Shown here in pieces: positions 36,540 to 43,839 of a DNA stretch of 64,000 nucleotides; within the stretch, counting starts at the first letter, position 1, and each line of letters begins with the position of its first letter. A program made the translations under genes and the position numbers. Origin of the DNA: JAWXBK01 sp040878185 (lineage in GTDB: Bacteria; Pseudomonadota; Alphaproteobacteria; Dongiales; Dongiaceae); the NCBI GenBank assembly GCA_040878185.1, contig JBBDMS010000028.1, positions 54,547-118,546 on the forward strand. The letters are read 5' to 3'. The notes under the pieces were generated by a model that did not search any database, was not told the DNA's origin, and saw only the letters and a program-made list of their open reading frames with translations.

Positions 36540-37367
36540 TCAGGTGGCGCGACCGTAGCGGTGCAGATGCAGCCCTTCGGTCTGCAGCCAGTGCCGCGCA
36601 CTTTTTTCGTGGCGCGTGAGCTCGGCGACGAGGCGCCAGAAGCGCGGACTGTGATTGAGTTCCTTCATATGAGCGACTTCATGCGCGACGACATAGTCGA
36701 TCACATGCGGCGGCGCGAAGATCAGCCGCCATGTGAACGCAAGACAACCGGAAGGCGAGCAACTGCCCCAGCGGGTCTTGGTGTCCTTGAGCGTGATGCG
36801 GCGGATTTTCTTGCCGAGCAGTTCGGCTTTTTCATGCGCCCGGCGCGAGATTTCACGCCGCGCCTCGAGCTTGAGCCAGTCCTGGACGCGTCGCGGCAGA
36901 TGCTCGGGCTGGCCGGCCACATGGATCTCGCTGTCGGCGAGCCAGACCACGCCGCGCGCGGTCGGCCAATGGCGGATCCGGTGCGGCTGGCCGAGGAACG
37001 GGATCACGCGCCCGGCCGCGAACGGCACCGGGCGCGGCAGCCGGGCCGCGTTGTCGACGATCCAGTCGCGGTTGCGCAGCGCAAATCGGCGGCCTTCCGC
37101 GGCGGTCGCACGCTTGGGCAGCACCACCACGAGATGGCCGAGTTCGCGGTCGAAGCGCAGGATAATCGCACGGGCCCGCGCGTCCTGGCGGTAGACCAGC
37201 GGGATCCGCCGGTCCTCGAACATCAGGATCTGGCCGTCGAATTGCCGGACCGCCGGCAGACGCCGCTTGGCCGGCTTCTTCCCGTTCCGCGAACGGCCCT
37301 TGGAAGCGTTGTTCTGGCGCGCTGTCGGCATCTTGCTTTGATAGCGGCCGGGGGCGCGAAGCGACAA
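36540..37367 (-). CDS. YgjP/DUF45-type zinc metallopeptidase-like protein
   Basis: The 275-residue protein carries the zinc motif HEVAHMKELNHSPRFW near residue 232 and the family block TRWGSCSPSGCLAFTWRLI about 30 residues before it. It belongs to the SprT-like/YgjP-metallopeptidase group, whose cellular role is not settled. The first 40 residues are basic and rich in Lys, Arg and Asn; an ATG at 37331 would shorten this tail. No signal peptide is visible, so it is probably cytoplasmic. Confidence 0.82.
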   Translation of the reverse strand: MSLRAPGRYQSKMPTARQNNASKGRSRNGKKPAKRRLPAVRQFDGQILMFEDRRIPLVYRQDARARAIILRFDRELGHLVVVLPKRATAAEGRRFALRNRDWIVDNAARLPRPVPFAAGRVIPFLGQPHRIRHWPTARGVVWLADSEIHVAGQPEHLPRRVQDWLKLEARREISRRAHEKAELLGKKIRRITLKDTKTRWGSCSPSGCLAFTWRLIFAPPHVIDYVVAHEVAHMKELNHSPRFWRLVAELTRHEKSARHWLQTEGLHLHRYGRAT

Positions 37368-37389
37368 GGGCGCCGTCGTCTCACAGGAA

Positions 37390-38418
37390 TTATTTCCTGT
37401 GGATAATCTTCTTTCCGGCTTCGCCCTCGATCAACGCCTGCTTCACCTCGAAACCCCAGCGGTAACCGCCGAGGCCGCCGTCGCTGCGCAGCGCCCGGTG
37501 ACAGGGCACGACCAGCGATACCGGGTTGGTCGCACAGGCCCGGCCAACCGCGCGCTGCGCGCCGGGATGGCCGATTTCCGCGGCGAGCTGCGCGTAGGTC
37601 CGGGTCTCGCCGACCGGGATCTGCCGGAGCGCTTCCCAGACCCGGCGCTGGAAGGCCGTGGCGCGGATATCCAGCGGCAGATCGATGGTCGGCACCTCGC
37701 CCGCGACATGGGCGAGGATCGCATCCAGTGCGCTTGCCAGCGCCCCCCGGTCGCGATCGATGTCGGCTGCGGGAAACTCCGCCTTCAGAGCACGCACCAG
37801 CCTTGTTTCGGCCTGGCCGAGGGCGACGAAACAGATGCCTTTTTCGGTTGCAGCGGCGAGTATCAGCCCGAGCGGCGAGGGTGCGAGCGCATAGGCGATG
37901 CGCGCACCCCGACCGCCCTTCGCATAGGTGGCGGGCGTCATGCCGAGCGCATCCGGCGCGCGTTCATAGACGCGGCTCGACGAACCGTAACCCGCGCCAT
38001 AGGTCGCCGCCGCGACACCGTCACCTTTCTGCAACTCGGTCCGGAAGCGCCCCATGCGCAATGCGTCGGCATATTGCCGCGGCGTCACGCCCATCGCCTG
38101 GCGGAACGAGCGCTGCAGATGCCACGGGCTGATGCGGCAATGGCCGGCCAGGGATTTGAGCGTCGGCGTTTCGCCCGCTTCCACCGCCGTCTCGATGAAA
38201 CGGCAGGCGCGGCGCATGGTCGCGGTCTGGGCTGATGTCCGGGCCGATGTCTGGGCCGATGTCTGGGCCGATGTCTGGCCGCCGCGAGCGCGCGTGCCCC
38301 CGTTGGTCGGCGATGACGGCGCTTTGGCGCTGCGGGCGGTCATGCCTCGCGCCTCGGCATCGATCGTTCCACGACCCTGCGCATCTCTCGTCGGTTCCTT
38401 CCGTTCGTCCCGAAACAT
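37390..38418 (-). CDS. AraC-type regulator / O6-alkylguanine-DNA alkyltransferase fusion, Ada-like without the N-terminal domain
   Basis: The 342-residue protein joins an AraC helix-turn-helix pair (CRISPWHLQRSFRQAMGVTP and the following QYADAL segment, about residues 68-170) to a complete MGMT alkyltransferase domain. The latter has the acceptor Cys in VVPCHRALRSDGGLGGYRWG. The methylphosphotriester-sensing zinc domain of true Ada (Cys38 type) is absent; in its place is a 70-residue low-complexity tail with TSAQTSAQTSARTSAQT. The enzyme should repair O6-methylguanine directly, but cannot be switched on through phosphotriester methylation as E. coli Ada is. Confidence 0.87.
   Translation of the reverse strand: MFRDERKEPTRDAQGRGTIDAEARGMTARSAKAPSSPTNGGTRARGGQTSAQTSAQTSARTSAQTATMRRACRFIETAVEAGETPTLKSLAGHCRISPWHLQRSFRQAMGVTPRQYADALRMGRFRTELQKGDGVAAATYGAGYGSSSRVYERAPDALGMTPATYAKGGRGARIAYALAPSPLGLILAAATEKGICFVALGQAETRLVRALKAEFPAADIDRDRGALASALDAILAHVAGEVPTIDLPLDIRATAFQRRVWEALRQIPVGETRTYAQLAAEIGHPGAQRAVGRACATNPVSLVVPCHRALRSDGGLGGYRWGFEVKQALIEGEAGKKIIHRK
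38231..38278. repeat. In-frame 12-bp tandem repeat, four copies
   Basis: Three exact copies of GCCGATGTCTGG (38243-38278) follow one variant copy at 38231-38242. They encode the Thr-Ser-Ala/Arg-Gln repeats of the N-terminal tail of the AraC-MGMT protein. Because the unit is 12 bases, gain or loss of copies keeps the frame. Confidence 0.85.
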
Positions 38419-38540
38419 TGCCCGATCCTCATTGGAATGCTACGCGATGAGGCCAATCTGGGCTGCGATCCGTTCCGCCGCTATCCGATCCTTGCGGCCG
38501 GGCGCGCGGTCCGCAACCGCCTTTCCGGAGCCCCGCCGCC

Positions 38541-38963
38541 ATGGCCGATATGCCGCCCTTCCATCTCGCCTTTCCGGTCGACGATCTCGAGGCCGCGCGC
38601 GGGTTCTATGCGGGCCTGCTGGGCTGCCGGGTCGGCCGCACCGATCCCGCCTGGATCGATTTCGATTTCTTCGGCCATCAGATCACAGCGCATCTGAAGC
38701 CGGAAGAAACCGGCGCCGCCCGCACCAATGCGGTCGACGGCGACAAGGTGCCGGTGCGCCATTTTGGCGCCATCCTCGAATGGGATCAGTGGCAAAAGCT
38801 GGCGAAACGTCTCGAAGCGGCGGGTATCCGGTTCCTGATCGAACCGCATGTGCGCTTCAAGGGCGAAGTGGGCGAGCAGGGCACGATGTTCCTGCACGAT
38901 CCGGCCGGCAACGCGCTCGAGTTCAAGTCGTTCCGCGACCGCTCGAAGATTTTCGCGTCCTGA
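38541..38963 (+). CDS. VOC family protein, extradiol/glyoxalase-like
   Basis: The 140-residue protein begins PPFHLAFPVDDLEAARGFYAGLLGC and ends with the metal-proximal FLHDPAGNALEFKSF, typical of VOC proteins; His8 and the terminal Glu are candidate metal ligands with His in VRHFGAI. The substrate is unknown. Its last 41 bases overlap the 3' end of the convergent YcgN gene, so the two coding regions are antisense there. Confidence 0.82.
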   Translation: MADMPPFHLAFPVDDLEAARGFYAGLLGCRVGRTDPAWIDFDFFGHQITAHLKPEETGAARTNAVDGDKVPVRHFGAILEWDQWQKLAKRLEAAGIRFLIEPHVRFKGEVGEQGTMFLHDPAGNALEFKSFRDRSKIFAS

Positions 38964-39477
38964 CGCTCGCGCGGGGGCCGCGCTTCGGCGCCTTGCGACC
39001 GATATCGTCGATCCATGTGACGATGTGATCTTCGGCCTTGAGCTTGCGCGCCTCGCGCACGACGCGGCCCCGTACCGAAACACCGGCCTCGTGCACCGTT
39101 TCGGGATCGCCCGAAATCAGCGGATGCCACCAGTAAAGATCGCGGCCCTCCGCGACCAGCCGGTAGCCGCAGCTCGCCGGCAGCCATTTGAGTTTGGCGA
39201 CCTTGTGCGGCGTCAGCTTGATGCAGTCATGCACCTTCTTCTGGCGGTTCGCGTAGTCGCTGCAGCGGCAGGTGCCGAGATCGAGCAGGCGACAGGCGAT
39301 CGAGCTGTGTTCGACCTCGCCGGTATCGAGATATTCGAGTTTGACGAGGCAGCATTTTCCGCAGCCGTCGCACAGCGATTCCCACTCCGTGCGCGTCATC
39401 TCGTCGAGTTTCTTGCGCCGCCAGAACGGCAACGCATCGCTGCCGGTATCCGGCGTTTCGTCCGGTACCGGCAGCAT
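38923..39477 (-). CDS. YcgN/UPF0260 family cysteine-cluster protein
   Basis: The 184-residue protein contains the cluster CDGCGKCCLVK near residue 36, followed by CRLLDLGTCRCSDY and a His/Cys pair in KKVHDCIKL, the zinc- or Fe-S-type pattern of the YcgN family. The biological role is unknown. The ATG at 39477 is chosen; a GTG at 39498 would add seven residues and cannot be excluded. It overlaps the convergent VOC gene by 41 bases and lies 46 bases downstream of the SYLF gene. Confidence 0.85.
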   Translation of the reverse strand: MLPVPDETPDTGSDALPFWRRKKLDEMTRTEWESLCDGCGKCCLVKLEYLDTGEVEHSSIACRLLDLGTCRCSDYANRQKKVHDCIKLTPHKVAKLKWLPASCGYRLVAEGRDLYWWHPLISGDPETVHEAGVSVRGRVVREARKLKAEDHIVTWIDDIGRKAPKRGPRASVRTRKSSSGRGTT

Positions 39478-39523
39478 CGCGTGGCGTCGGGCGGTCACGA
39501 TACGAGCGCCCCGATCTTACAGC

Positions 39524-40213
39524 TTAGTAAGGGGCGAGCGCGTCGCGCAGCGTCTGCGCGTTCGGGTTCGAGAATTTGCCCTCCATCACGATCGCATAGG
39601 GCGTAGCACCCTGGCCGTAATAGGCATCGTTCCACGAATCGCGTTTGAGGATGCCGGCGCCCTCGAGCGACATGCCGCCGAACAGGCCCGCGGTTTTCGC
39701 GAACTGATACATGTCGGCATCGAAGTTGGTCGTGGTCGAGGCCTCGAGGCCCTGACCGATCGGACCGATCGCAACGGAAATGTCGCCGCCGAATTTGAAC
39801 TGGTTGTCGAGCACGGCATCGACCGCACGATCGCTCATGACGGTGAAGACCACTTCGGCCACCTGGCCGCCGATCTGTAGGCCGACCGACCCAGCCGCCA
39901 GCGTGTAGAACGCCGGATAGCTCCAGCCCAGCGTTTCGTGACGCACTACGAGCACGCCCGACCCGCCTTCGCCGCCGACGATGAAGCCGCCCTTCACGAG
40001 GGTCGGAAAGATGATCAGCGCCCGCGCCTTCTTCACGTAGTAGGGAAGCTGGCTGAAATCCGACGAACTGATCAGCTTGTCGAAGGTGATGCGCGCCTTG
40101 TCGACCAGCTCCTGCTGATCGGACAGCGCCGAGGCCGGCTGTGCCGCGCCGAAAAGCGATAGCGCAAGCACGGCGCCGACGATAATCGTCTTCAGTCGCC
40201 CGAAGCGTGTCAT
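39524..40213 (-). CDS. Secreted SYLF (Ysc84) domain lipid-binding protein
   Basis: The 229-residue product has a signal peptide (hydrophobic run residues 10-26, cleavage near ASA-LSD) and then a SYLF domain. The domain starts QQELVDKARITFDKLI and includes ARALIIFPTLVKGGFIVGGEGGSG and a Gly-rich sheet through GGDISVAIGPIGQG. SYLF proteins bind phosphoinositides or other lipids in eukaryotes; bacterial members are periplasmic and poorly understood. The open frame runs upstream through the cobC region, but the ATG at 40213 with the signal peptide is clear. Confidence 0.86.
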   Translation of the reverse strand: MTRFGRLKTIIVGAVLALSLFGAAQPASALSDQQELVDKARITFDKLISSSDFSQLPYYVKKARALIIFPTLVKGGFIVGGEGGSGVLVVRHETLGWSYPAFYTLAAGSVGLQIGGQVAEVVFTVMSDRAVDAVLDNQFKFGGDISVAIGPIGQGLEASTTTNFDADMYQFAKTAGLFGGMSLEGAGILKRDSWNDAYYGQGATPYAIVMEGKFSNPNAQTLRDALAPY

Positions 40214-40380
40214 GTGTCCTGGTCTCCTCTTGGGGGATGGCCGGCCGAAGGCCGACTCGGGGACGCGGGCTGATCCATGGATAAATCTGGTCCCTAACTT
40301 TGGCAAATCGGAGGCACGGACCCGCCGGGCAAGGGCGGCAAACCCGTTCCCGAGTGTCAAAACTGTGCCGGACGCGGCCT

Positions 40381-41031
40381 TCAGCGGCGGAACCGGCCGG
40401 GAAGCTGGTTCACCATCGCAACGCGCCAGACTCCGTTCGGTGTCGCCGGGTCGGCGATATGATCGAGCCTGGTCAGCGAGCAATTGGCGATCGCGAAGGC
40501 GAGCGCGCGTTCCGCCTCGATGCCGAGCGCCAGCGCCAAAGCGGCCCGGATCGGCCCGCCATGTGCGACAGCGACGATGTCGCGGCCGGCATGGCGCTCG
40601 GTCAGGCGGCCGATCGCGCCCGCGACCCGCACCGACAGCGCCTCGAAGCTTTCGCCGCCCGGCGGCGCCTGATGCGCCGGGGCCAGCCAGAACCGGTGAT
40701 AGCGTTTCTCGTCGCGCGCCTCGAGTTCGGTCCAGGAGAGGCCCTGCCATTCGCCGAAATCCTGTTCGACGATGTCGGGCTCGATCAGCGGCGCGATCGC
40801 GCCGGCATGATGCTCGGCGGCGGCATGGATCGCCGCCGCCGTCTGATGCGTGCGGCGCAGCGGGCTTGCGACCCAATGCGCCTCGCGCGGCAGCATCGCG
40901 GCAAGGCCCTCGTAGATCGCGGCATCGCCGCAATCGGCTTCGAGATCGCAGCGCCCGTAGATGCGGCCTTCGGGATTAATCACGGGCGCATGGCGGACCC
41001 ACCACCAGCGCGTTTCGATGATGTCGTTCAT
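40381..41031 (-). CDS. cobC: Histidine phosphatase, probable alpha-ribazole phosphatase
   Basis: The 216-residue protein is of the phosphoglycerate-mutase-like histidine phosphatase fold. The catalytic His is in WWWVRHAPV (RHA rather than RHG, as in other alphaproteobacterial CobC proteins). Arg follows in VASPLRRT, Glu in VEQDFGEWQG, and the second His in VAVAHGGPIRA. It would dephosphorylate alpha-ribazole phosphate in cobalamin nucleotide-loop assembly. It lies 11 bases downstream of cobS, which supports that role over a general phosphatase. Confidence 0.82.
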   Translation of the reverse strand: MNDIIETRWWWVRHAPVINPEGRIYGRCDLEADCGDAAIYEGLAAMLPREAHWVASPLRRTHQTAAAIHAAAEHHAGAIAPLIEPDIVEQDFGEWQGLSWTELEARDEKRYHRFWLAPAHQAPPGGESFEALSVRVAGAIGRLTERHAGRDIVAVAHGGPIRAALALALGIEAERALAFAIANCSLTRLDHIADPATPNGVWRVAMVNQLPGRFRR

Positions 41032-41042
41032 GGCAAGCGGTC

Positions 41043-41915
41043 TTAGCCGAGTGCCGCGGCGAGCGCGAGCAGCATTGCGATCTCCGCGATCTGTTCGCTG
41101 GCGCCGAGCACGTCGCCGGTATAGCCGCCAATCTGGCGGCGCGCGATCTCGGTCATCGCCCAGGCGCCGACGGCGGCTGCGAGCAGCGGCACGAACGCAT
41201 CGAACCCGAGAGCGACGATCGCGATGAAAACAGCGAGGACGAGCGAAGCGACGACGGCCCCCGATTCCGGCGTGCCGGCCTGGAAGCCCTGGCCGTCAGC
41301 CTTGGCCGGCTTGCGCCAGAACATGATCGCCGGCAGCAGGCCGCGCGCAACGGCATGCGTCGCGATCAGGGCTGCAAAGACCAGACCCGGATCGGCGAGC
41401 GCGGCGATCGCGCCGATGCGCAGCAGCATCGTCGCGACGATCGCGACGACGCCATAGCTGCCATGCCGGCTGTCGCTCATGATCGCAAGCTTGCGTTCGC
41501 GTTCGAACGCACCGCCCATCCCGTCCGCGGTGTCGGCGAGCCCGTCCTCGTGATAGGCGCCGGTCGCGAACAATGTCGCCAGCACCGCAAGCGTCGCCGC
41601 CGGCAATGGACCGAGGCCGAGCCAGCTCGCGAGACCATAGGCGACGCCGCCGATCGCGCCGACGATCAGTCCGACCAGCGGATTGGCGCGCACCGCGAAA
41701 GCGAGGCGACTGCGGAAATCGACATGGCCGTGGGACGGAGCCGGAAGCCGCGTCAGATGGCTGAGCATGAAGCCGAGATCGCCGAACCAGCCGGTCGGCG
41801 AGAACCAGCCGCCGGAATCGCTATGATTTGCCGCTGCGGGCGGGTTGTCGTCCGGCGCCGGCCAGCCGGACTCGGGCCGCGTCCGCCGATCGTCGTTACC
41901 GTTGTCCGTTGTCAT
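41043..41915 (-). CDS. cobS: Adenosylcobinamide-GDP ribazoletransferase, cobalamin synthase
   Basis: The 290-residue inner-membrane protein joins adenosylcobinamide-GDP and alpha-ribazole to give adenosylcobalamin. The acidic active-site motif GAYHEDGLADTADGMGG follows the first hydrophobic segments, then LAIMSDSRHGSYGV; about six to seven membrane segments are visible. The N-terminal 45 residues are hydrophilic, longer than usual, so a later start is possible. No cobalamin riboswitch pattern was seen in the 153 bases upstream. Confidence 0.92.
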   Translation of the reverse strand: MTTDNGNDDRRTRPESGWPAPDDNPPAAANHSDSGGWFSPTGWFGDLGFMLSHLTRLPAPSHGHVDFRSRLAFAVRANPLVGLIVGAIGGVAYGLASWLGLGPLPAATLAVLATLFATGAYHEDGLADTADGMGGAFERERKLAIMSDSRHGSYGVVAIVATMLLRIGAIAALADPGLVFAALIATHAVARGLLPAIMFWRKPAKADGQGFQAGTPESGAVVASLVLAVFIAIVALGFDAFVPLLAAAVGAWAMTEIARRQIGGYTGDVLGASEQIAEIAMLLALAAALG

Positions 41916-42068
41916 GGCGAAATCGCTTCCGGAAATGACCGAGCCTCATCCTGCCGGTATATAAGGGACCGGGCCATATCCGGCCACCATGTTCCGTCCG
42001 TTCGCATCGAGGGCCCGCTTGCGCGCGCCTATTTCTGCCCCGGGCCCCGTTGTCGTGAGCCAGTTGCC

Positions 42069-42746
42069 ATGAGCCAGTTGATCGATCTCAGCCATCCGCT
42101 CGAAGACGGCATGCCCGGTTTCGCCTTCGTCCTGCCCGACGGGCGGCGAATCGAAGCCGGCATGTCGATTGGCGCCGCACTTCGTCACGAGGAATCGCAG
42201 GGCATGTATGGCGGCAAGGCCGAGTTCACCTTGACCGAAATGCGCTTCCAGACCTCGATCGGCACCTATCTCGATGCGCCGCTCGTGCGCTGGCGTCAGG
42301 GCCGCGATATCGCTTCGCTCGATCTCGAACAACTCGTGCTGCCGGGCGTCATGATCGATCTGTCGGGCCAGGAGCCGGGCAGCGAAGCGCTGCTGCCGGA
42401 AGATGTCGACGTCGCCGGCAAGGCGGTGCTGGTGCGCTTTGGCTGGGACCGGCATTGGGGTACCGATCTCTATCGCACGCCGCCCTTTATCGCGCGCCGG
42501 TCGCTGCAATTCCTGATCGATGCCGGTGCGAAGCTCTATGGCGTCGATACCGCGAATGCCGATTCGTCGAAGGATATGGAGCGTCCGGCTCACAGCTGGC
42601 TGCTCGATCACGATATTCTCATCGTCGAGAATTTGCGCAATCTCGCGGCACTGGCCGATCGCCGTTTTCGCTTCTTCGCCGTGCCCGTCAAAGCTGTCGG
42701 TGCCGCCTCGATGCCGCTGCGCGCGTTCGCCGAGACATTCGAATGA
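42069..42746 (+). CDS. Cyclase-family (kynurenine-formamidase-like) protein with altered metal motif
   Basis: The 225-residue protein has the fold of the PF04199 cyclase family: LIDLSHPLEDGMPGF at the start, AVLVRFGWDRHWGTDLYRTPPF and GVDTANADSS later. The usual metal motif HxGTHxD is changed to S63-I-G-T-Y67-L-D69, so both histidines are lost and only Asp69 stays. Hydrolase activity of the kynurenine-formamidase type is therefore doubtful. The start lies after a duplicated GAGCCAGTTG; its stop overlaps the following 25-codon ORF as ATGA, ahead of cobT. Confidence 0.78.
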   Translation: MSQLIDLSHPLEDGMPGFAFVLPDGRRIEAGMSIGAALRHEESQGMYGGKAEFTLTEMRFQTSIGTYLDAPLVRWRQGRDIASLDLEQLVLPGVMIDLSGQEPGSEALLPEDVDVAGKAVLVRFGWDRHWGTDLYRTPPFIARRSLQFLIDAGAKLYGVDTANADSSKDMERPAHSWLLDHDILIVENLRNLAALADRRFRFFAVPVKAVGAASMPLRAFAETFE

Positions 42747-42820
42747 ACGACTCTCTCGCCCCCAAATCCTGCGCCCCCCGATCTTGCGCCCTTAAATCCT
42801 GCACGCGCGCGCAGCCATGA
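42743..42820 (+). CDS. 25-codon coupled ORF with (K/R)SC repeats
   Basis: The ATG overlaps the cyclase stop codon (ATGA at 42743-42746) and the TGA overlaps the cobT start (ATGA at 42817-42820). The encoded peptide has three spaced copies of Lys/Arg-Ser-Cys (residues 8-10, 13-15, 18-20), produced by a short DNA repeat around AAATCCTGCGCC. cobT has no purine-rich ribosome-binding site of its own, so ribosomes finishing this ORF probably re-initiate on cobT. It may be only a coupling device, or a small Cys-containing peptide. I know no homologue. Confidence 0.5.
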   Translation: MNDSLAPKSCAPRSCALKSCTRAQP

Positions 42821-43839
42821 ACCGGGCGCCGGTCGCGAGCTTCGATGAAATCCGCCGCGTGCTCGCCGAGTTTCCGGTGGCTGACGAATCGGCGCGCGCG
42901 GAAGCGGTCGAACGCGATGCGACCTTGACCAAACCGCCCGGTTCGCTGGGCCGGCTCGAGCAACTGACGCAATGGCTCGCCGCCTGGCAGGGGCGCCATC
43001 CGCCGCGGCTCGACCGGCCGCGCGTCGCCGTCTTCGCCGGCAGTCACGGCATCGCGCGCCGCGGCGTCTCGGCCTATCCACCCGAGGTGACGGCGCAGAT
43101 GGTGCAGAATTTCGTGAACGGCGGGGCTGCGATCAATCAGCTCTGCACGATCGCCGATGCGGAACTGCGCGTCTATGAAATGGCGATCGACGATCCGACC
43201 GAAGATTTCACCGAACGGCCGGCGATGGATGAAGCCGCCTGCGCGCGTGCGATCGCCTACGGCATGATGGCGGTCGAACCCGGCATCGATCTCCTCTGCG
43301 TCGGTGAAATGGGGATCGGCAACACGACGGCGGGTGCGGCGCTCTCGGCCGCCCTGTTCGGTGGCAACGGTGCCGAATGGGCGGGGCCCGGTACCGGCGT
43401 TGCCGGTGCGGCGCTCGCGCGCAAGATCGCGGTGATCGATGCCGGCCTCGCGCGCCATCGCGCCGAGATCGCCGATCCGCTCGATGCGTTGCGGTGCTTC
43501 GGCGGGCAGGAGATGGCGGCGATCGTCGGTGCCATCATCGCAGCGCGTATGGCGCGTACGCCGGTGCTGCTCGATGGGTTCGTATCGACTGCCGCTGCCG
43601 CCGTGCTGCATGCGCTCTCGCCGGCTGCGCTCGACCATTGCGAGGTCGCCCATCTCTCGCGCGAGCCCGGGCATCGCCGGCTGGTCGAGGCGCTGGGCAA
43701 GCGGTCGCTGCTCGAGTTCGACATGCATCTCGGCGAGGGCTCCGGTGCTGCGCTCGCGATCCCGCTGCTGCGCGCGGCCATCGCGTGTCATGCCGGCATG
43801 GCGACCTTCACCGAAGCCGGCGTCAGCGGCCCCGCATGA
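42817..43839 (+). CDS. cobT: Nicotinate-nucleotide-dimethylbenzimidazole phosphoribosyltransferase
   Basis: The 340-residue enzyme makes alpha-ribazole phosphate, the lower ligand precursor of cobalamin, from dimethylbenzimidazole and nicotinate mononucleotide. Motifs are TKPPGSLGRLEQL, FAGSHGIARRGVSAYP, GEMGIGNTTAGAAL and, at the C terminus, LGEGSGAALAIPLL with the catalytic Glu. Length is normal. The start overlaps the preceding mini-ORF and the stop overlaps ycaQ (ATGA), so the chain cyclase, mini-ORF, cobT, ycaQ is translationally coupled throughout. Confidence 0.94.
   Translation: MNRAPVASFDEIRRVLAEFPVADESARAEAVERDATLTKPPGSLGRLEQLTQWLAAWQGRHPPRLDRPRVAVFAGSHGIARRGVSAYPPEVTAQMVQNFVNGGAAINQLCTIADAELRVYEMAIDDPTEDFTERPAMDEAACARAIAYGMMAVEPGIDLLCVGEMGIGNTTAGAALSAALFGGNGAEWAGPGTGVAGAALARKIAVIDAGLARHRAEIADPLDALRCFGGQEMAAIVGAIIAARMARTPVLLDGFVSTAAAAVLHALSPAALDHCEVAHLSREPGHRRLVEALGKRSLLEFDMHLGEGSGAALAIPLLRAAIACHAGMATFTEAGVSGPA

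Noticed and set aside
37383..37406. Single DnaA box (TGTGGATAA at 37398) and the ACAGGAA/TTCCTGT hairpin at the end of the AraC-MGMT gene
   Set aside because: One isolated box is expected by chance and lies at a coding 3' end; the hairpin has no T-run, so neither an origin nor a terminator is supported.
41916..42068. Possible cobalamin riboswitch between cobS and the cyclase gene
   Set aside because: No B12-box (GCCACTG-type) or paired conserved stems could be found on either strand.
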